A stretch of 8,834 bases of DNA, from assembly GCA_001626655.1 (NCBI GenBank), contig LUOC01000084.1, forward strand, positions 1-8,834. Reading direction: 5' to 3'. The DNA is from Fidelibacterota bacterium REDSEA-S14_B6 (GTDB lineage: Bacteria; Fidelibacterota; Marinisomatia; Marinisomatales; S15-B10). This document shows, one piece after another, positions 6,952-8,834 of the stretch (within the stretch, counting starts at the first letter, position 1; each line of letters starts with the position of its first letter). The position numbers and the translations under genes are program-made. A model generated the notes under the pieces. It had not been told where the DNA came from, made no database searches, and worked only from the letters and a program-made list of their open reading frames with translations.

Positions 6952-8207
6952 CTTCTACTGATTTTTTTTACTTCACCGCTCAATGCTACGAGCGCCGTCA
7001 GATTAGCGAATACCATGAATCCCATGAATATATCCGCCCAGTCCCATAGCGGTTTCACCTGGAATATGGCACCGAAGCCCGCAAGTCCGCAGTAAATCCA
7101 ACGAAAAGGGATGGAAAATTTTAGACCACCAATGTAACGGAGGGACTGTTCACAATAGTAGGCCCACCCTACCATAGTCGTGAAACCGAAGAGCGCTGAA
7201 ACAACTGCTATAATAAAGGAGCCGTATGGCAACACGCTTTCAAATGCCATGGCTGTCATCTCTGTGCTGATGAGGCCGGAAGACCAAGCTCCAGTAGAAA
7301 CAAGCACAAGCGCCGTCATGCTGGAGACGACCATCGTGTCGATAAAAACACCCATCATTCCTATCAGGCCTTGTTTGTGGGGATCAGCGGTTCGAGCAGC
7401 GCCGTGGGCAATGGCGGCTGTTCCTATACCGGCCTCACTAGAGACCGTTCCTCTTCGGAACCCGTAAGCCATGGCCCTCGCCACAGTAGCGCCAGCAAAT
7501 CCCCCAGTGGCCGCTGTGCCAGTAAATGCACTGTTGACAATTAGCGATAAAGCAGCTGGAAGTTCACTGATATTCACTATCAAGATTATAAGACAGCTTG
7601 TAACATAGATCATTGCCATGGACGGTACAAGTCGAGCTGCGAAGCTCCCTATTCGCCGGATTCCGCCAATTATCACCATCCATAGTGCCAGAGCAATCGC
7701 CGCACCGCTAAACCATTTAGGAATACCAAAATCGCTGAAAAGAACCAAGGCCACTGAATTGGACTGAGTCATATTGCCCGCCCCGATACCTCCAAGTAAA
7801 GCCGAAATGGCGAAGAACAAACTGAGGCGTCTCATTCCAAGTCCTTCATTCAAATACACCATTGGTCCCCCAAGCATGGTTCCGTCTTTGGCTTCTATAC
7901 GGTGTTTTACACCGAGAATTACTTCAGCATATTTGGTTGCCATTCCGAATAACGCTACTGTCCACATCCAGAAGGCGGCACCCGGCCCGCCGATAGCTAT
8001 AGCTGTAGCAACTCCCGCAACATTGCCGTTTCCGATAGTGGCAGCCAGTGCGGTGAAAAGAGCCTGGAAGGGAGAGATGTCGCCCTTTGTCCCGCTTGAC
8101 GAGTCCCGATTTATAGCACCCATTGAAATGAGACGGAATGCTTTTCGGAAATCCCTCACCTGTACAAAACGAGTTTTCCACGAAAGAAGCACCCCGACAC
8201 CGCACAA
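6948..8207 (-). CDS. Sodium:alanine/glycine symporter (AGCS family), annotated from an internal TTG
   Basis: Inner-membrane secondary transporter of the alanine-or-glycine:cation symporter family, driving amino-acid uptake with sodium. Family motifs are WKTRFVQVRDFRKAFRL after the first helix, ATIGNGNVAGVATAIAIGGPGAAFWMW followed by GMATKYAEVILGVKHR, GGIGAGNMTQSNSVA, RRIGSFAARLVPSMA, GFAGATVARAMAYGFRRGTVSSEAGIG, IAHGAARTADPHKQGLIGMMGVFIDTMVV and a C-terminal WAYYCEQSLRYIGG. About ten membrane helices are visible. TTG 8207 is the first standard start codon in frame, but it falls inside the first helix, and coding clearly continues upstream in the same frame to 8279. The true start is probably ATG 8311, cut off by a one-base shift (see the separate entry). 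It is the first of four tightly overlapping genes and probably feeds substrate to them. Confidence 0.93.
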   Translation of the reverse strand: MCGVGVLLSWKTRFVQVRDFRKAFRLISMGAINRDSSSGTKGDISPFQALFTALAATIGNGNVAGVATAIAIGGPGAAFWMWTVALFGMATKYAEVILGVKHRIEAKDGTMLGGPMVYLNEGLGMRRLSLFFAISALLGGIGAGNMTQSNSVALVLFSDFGIPKWFSGAAIALALWMVIIGGIRRIGSFAARLVPSMAMIYVTSCLIILIVNISELPAALSLIVNSAFTGTAATGGFAGATVARAMAYGFRRGTVSSEAGIGTAAIAHGAARTADPHKQGLIGMMGVFIDTMVVSSMTALVLVSTGAWSSGLISTEMTAMAFESVLPYGSFIIAVVSALFGFTTMVGWAYYCEQSLRYIGGLKFSIPFRWIYCGLAGFGAIFQVKPLWDWADIFMGFMVFANLTALVALSGEVKKISRR

Positions 8208-8311
8208 AAGTAAAATTGTCCAAACACCCCATATGAAGTCGGAAAAAGTAGCGGTTATCTCAGAGATTTTACTGACCGGTTAAAGTATTCAATAAGATGG
8301 GAAATTCTCAT
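8208..8311 (-). pseudogene. Missing 5' end of the AGCS symporter gene, split by an apparent frameshift
   Basis: The symporter frame stays open upstream of TTG 8207 as far as a TAA at 8280-8282. It encodes residues such as ISEITATFSDFIWGVW, the normal AGCS N-terminus and start of helix 1, but has no ATG, GTG or TTG in this stretch. In another frame, ATG 8311 overlaps the cold-shock gene stop as ATGA and runs MRISHLIEYFNRSVKSLR to a TAA at 8255-8257. The two frames can join only within about 8256-8279, and a run of four A on the minus strand (8267-8270) lies there. One extra A would give a continuous protein, NRSVKISEITATF. This is either a sequencing or assembly indel, or a real lesion or shift. 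Confidence 0.65.
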
Positions 8312-8511
8312 GAGGGTCGCACGTTTACCGCCCTGTCGCCTTTCACATCAAACTGGACGTCAAACTGAACGCGCTGACCTGTCCTGAGTCCATGTTTCTG
8401 AAGATCGACTCGGAGCCCGCTCACGTGGACGAAGCAGTCGTCGCCATCATCAGTTTCGATGAATCCAAACCCTTTGGCGCTGTCGTATTCTCTGACTGTC
8501 CCCTGTTTCAT
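8308..8511 (-). CDS. Cold-shock-domain protein (CspA-like)
   Basis: A 67-residue single-stranded nucleic-acid-binding OB-fold protein. The start MKQGTVREYDSAKGFGFIETDDG contains RNP1-like KGFGFI, and DDCFVHVSGL is the RNP2-like motif, with Cys where Val is common and Val before Ser where Phe is common. It ends GQRVQFDVQFDVKGDRAVNVRPS, the usual Csp final strands at normal length. I place the start at ATG 8511 because the cold-shock domain begins there, a Shine-Dalgarno precedes it, and it overlaps the upstream stop as ATGA. An in-frame start at 8577 would add a basic extension that lies in the HAD coding region. Such proteins act as RNA chaperones or translation regulators. What this one regulates cannot be told from the sequence. 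Confidence 0.9.
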   Translation of the reverse strand: MKQGTVREYDSAKGFGFIETDDGDDCFVHVSGLRVDLQKHGLRTGQRVQFDVQFDVKGDRAVNVRPS

Positions 8512-8834
8512 GCGATGACCTCTCTTTCGATATAGCTTGTAACGTGGCTCAGGGACGGAACGAGGGGCGATCCGCACCGTGCAAGTTTGTCTTTAGAGTG
8601 GTGTCCGCTGGGGATGAGAAGACAGTCGATGTTTAGCTCGGCCGCCACCTCAAAATCGTGTACCGTATCACCGATGAGAAGCACTTCGCCAGGAAGGTGA
8701 TTCAGTTCCTGAAGCCACATCTTTCCATTTTCAATCTTGCCGAAGGCGTAATGATTGTCGAGGCCAACGACCCTCTCAAAGTAGTGTCGTACGCCGAGAT
8801 CTGAAGTAAGCCGATCAAGGGTACTCTGTAGATA
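8508..8834 (-). CDS. HAD-family phosphatase, C-terminal part (phosphoglycolate phosphatase-like; 5' end outside window)
   Basis: The frame is open to base 8834, so only about the last 108 codons are present. They include the tail of the substrate-binding/cap-to-core region (STLDRLTSDLGVRHYFERVVGLDN), the HAD motif III lysine region (GKIENGKMW), and motif IV as VLLIGDTVHDFEVAAELNIDCLLIPSGHHSKDKL, where GDTVHD supplies the acidic Mg2+ ligands. This order is typical of the Gph/PGMB branch, which removes phosphate from small metabolites such as 2-phosphoglycolate. The nucleophile motif DxD lies upstream of the window, so substrate cannot be inferred. An internal ATG at 8720 falls in the middle of the core domain and is not a start. 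The stop overlaps the cold-shock gene start by 4 bases. Confidence 0.85.
   Translation of the reverse strand, partial: YLQSTLDRLTSDLGVRHYFERVVGLDNHYAFGKIENGKMWLQELNHLPGEVLLIGDTVHDFEVAAELNIDCLLIPSGHHSKDKLARCGSPLVPSLSHVTSYIEREVIA
8519..8525 (-). promoter_or_regulatory. Ribosome binding site of the cold-shock gene
   Basis: The minus strand reads AGAGAGG seven bases before ATG 8511. It lies inside the end of the HAD gene and supports ATG 8511 over the longer in-frame alternative at 8577. Confidence 0.6.

Noticed and set aside
6521..6961. 146-codon plus-strand ORF opposite the glycosylasparaginase gene
   Set aside because: Ser/Thr/Ala/Pro-rich low-complexity translation opposite a gene with clear family motifs. 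It is a shadow frame.
8255..8311. 18-codon ORF from ATG 8311 as a separate small gene or leader peptide
   Set aside because: It is better explained as the shifted N-terminus of the symporter, because the adjoining frame continues with a typical AGCS start. A leader peptide cannot be fully excluded.
8344..8367. Near-perfect 12-base tandem repeat in the cold-shock gene (QFDVQFDV)
   Set aside because: Aligned with ordinary Csp C-termini, the region has the normal length (GQRV..FDV......AVNV), so it is not an inserted duplication. The repeat is probably coincidental similarity of strand residues.
8578..8720. Internal ATG 8720 as the start of the HAD gene
   Set aside because: The frame continues upstream to the window edge with HAD-like sequence (GVRHYFERVVGLDN, GKIENGK), so the gene is simply cut by the window end.

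Overview
The window looks like bacterial chromosome from the FCB group (Bacteroidetes/Ignavibacteria/Marinimicrobia-like). The main reason is the first gene, which ends in a Por/type IX secretion (T9SS) C-terminal sorting domain carrying a YPNPSN motif. The remaining genes are ordinary amino-acid metabolism genes that do not narrow the taxon further. Calling Marinimicrobia specifically would be a guess.

Layout. Left arm, plus strand (1-3424): the 3' part of a large secreted protein (end of a fibronectin III domain, an alpha/beta domain, the T9SS sorting tail), then threonine synthase (thrC) and homoserine kinase (thrB). Neighbouring genes overlap by 4 bases at 1131-1134 and 2504-2507, so this reads as one translationally coupled run. 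The two thr genes are the last two steps from homoserine to threonine. A 108-base convergent gap (3425-3532) separates the arms and holds only weak hairpins.

Right arm, minus strand (read from 8834 down to 3533): the 3' part of a HAD-family phosphatase, a small cold-shock-domain protein, an AGCS-type sodium:amino-acid symporter, a glycosylasparaginase-like Ntn hydrolase, a fold-type II PLP lyase of the serine/threonine dehydratase family, and an N-acyl-D-amino-acid deacylase-like amidohydrolase. Start and stop codons overlap by 4, 4 (if the symporter starts at 8311), 4, 8 and 8 bases, so this is almost certainly an operon. The last four genes read as a salvage module: import amino acids, split an amide or glycosyl-asparagine bond, deaminate hydroxy-amino acids, and remove acyl groups from D-amino acids. 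This functional reading is inference.

The points most worth checking are an apparent single-base frameshift at the 5' end of the symporter gene, an in-frame gap of about 33 residues in the PLP lyase, a Glu in place of the usual Asp before the catalytic Thr of the glycosylasparaginase-like protein, altered active-site surroundings in the D-aminoacylase-like protein, and the ambiguous start of thrC. I saw no mobile element, CRISPR array, tRNA or rRNA, and nothing that amounts to a clearly new defence or mobile system.
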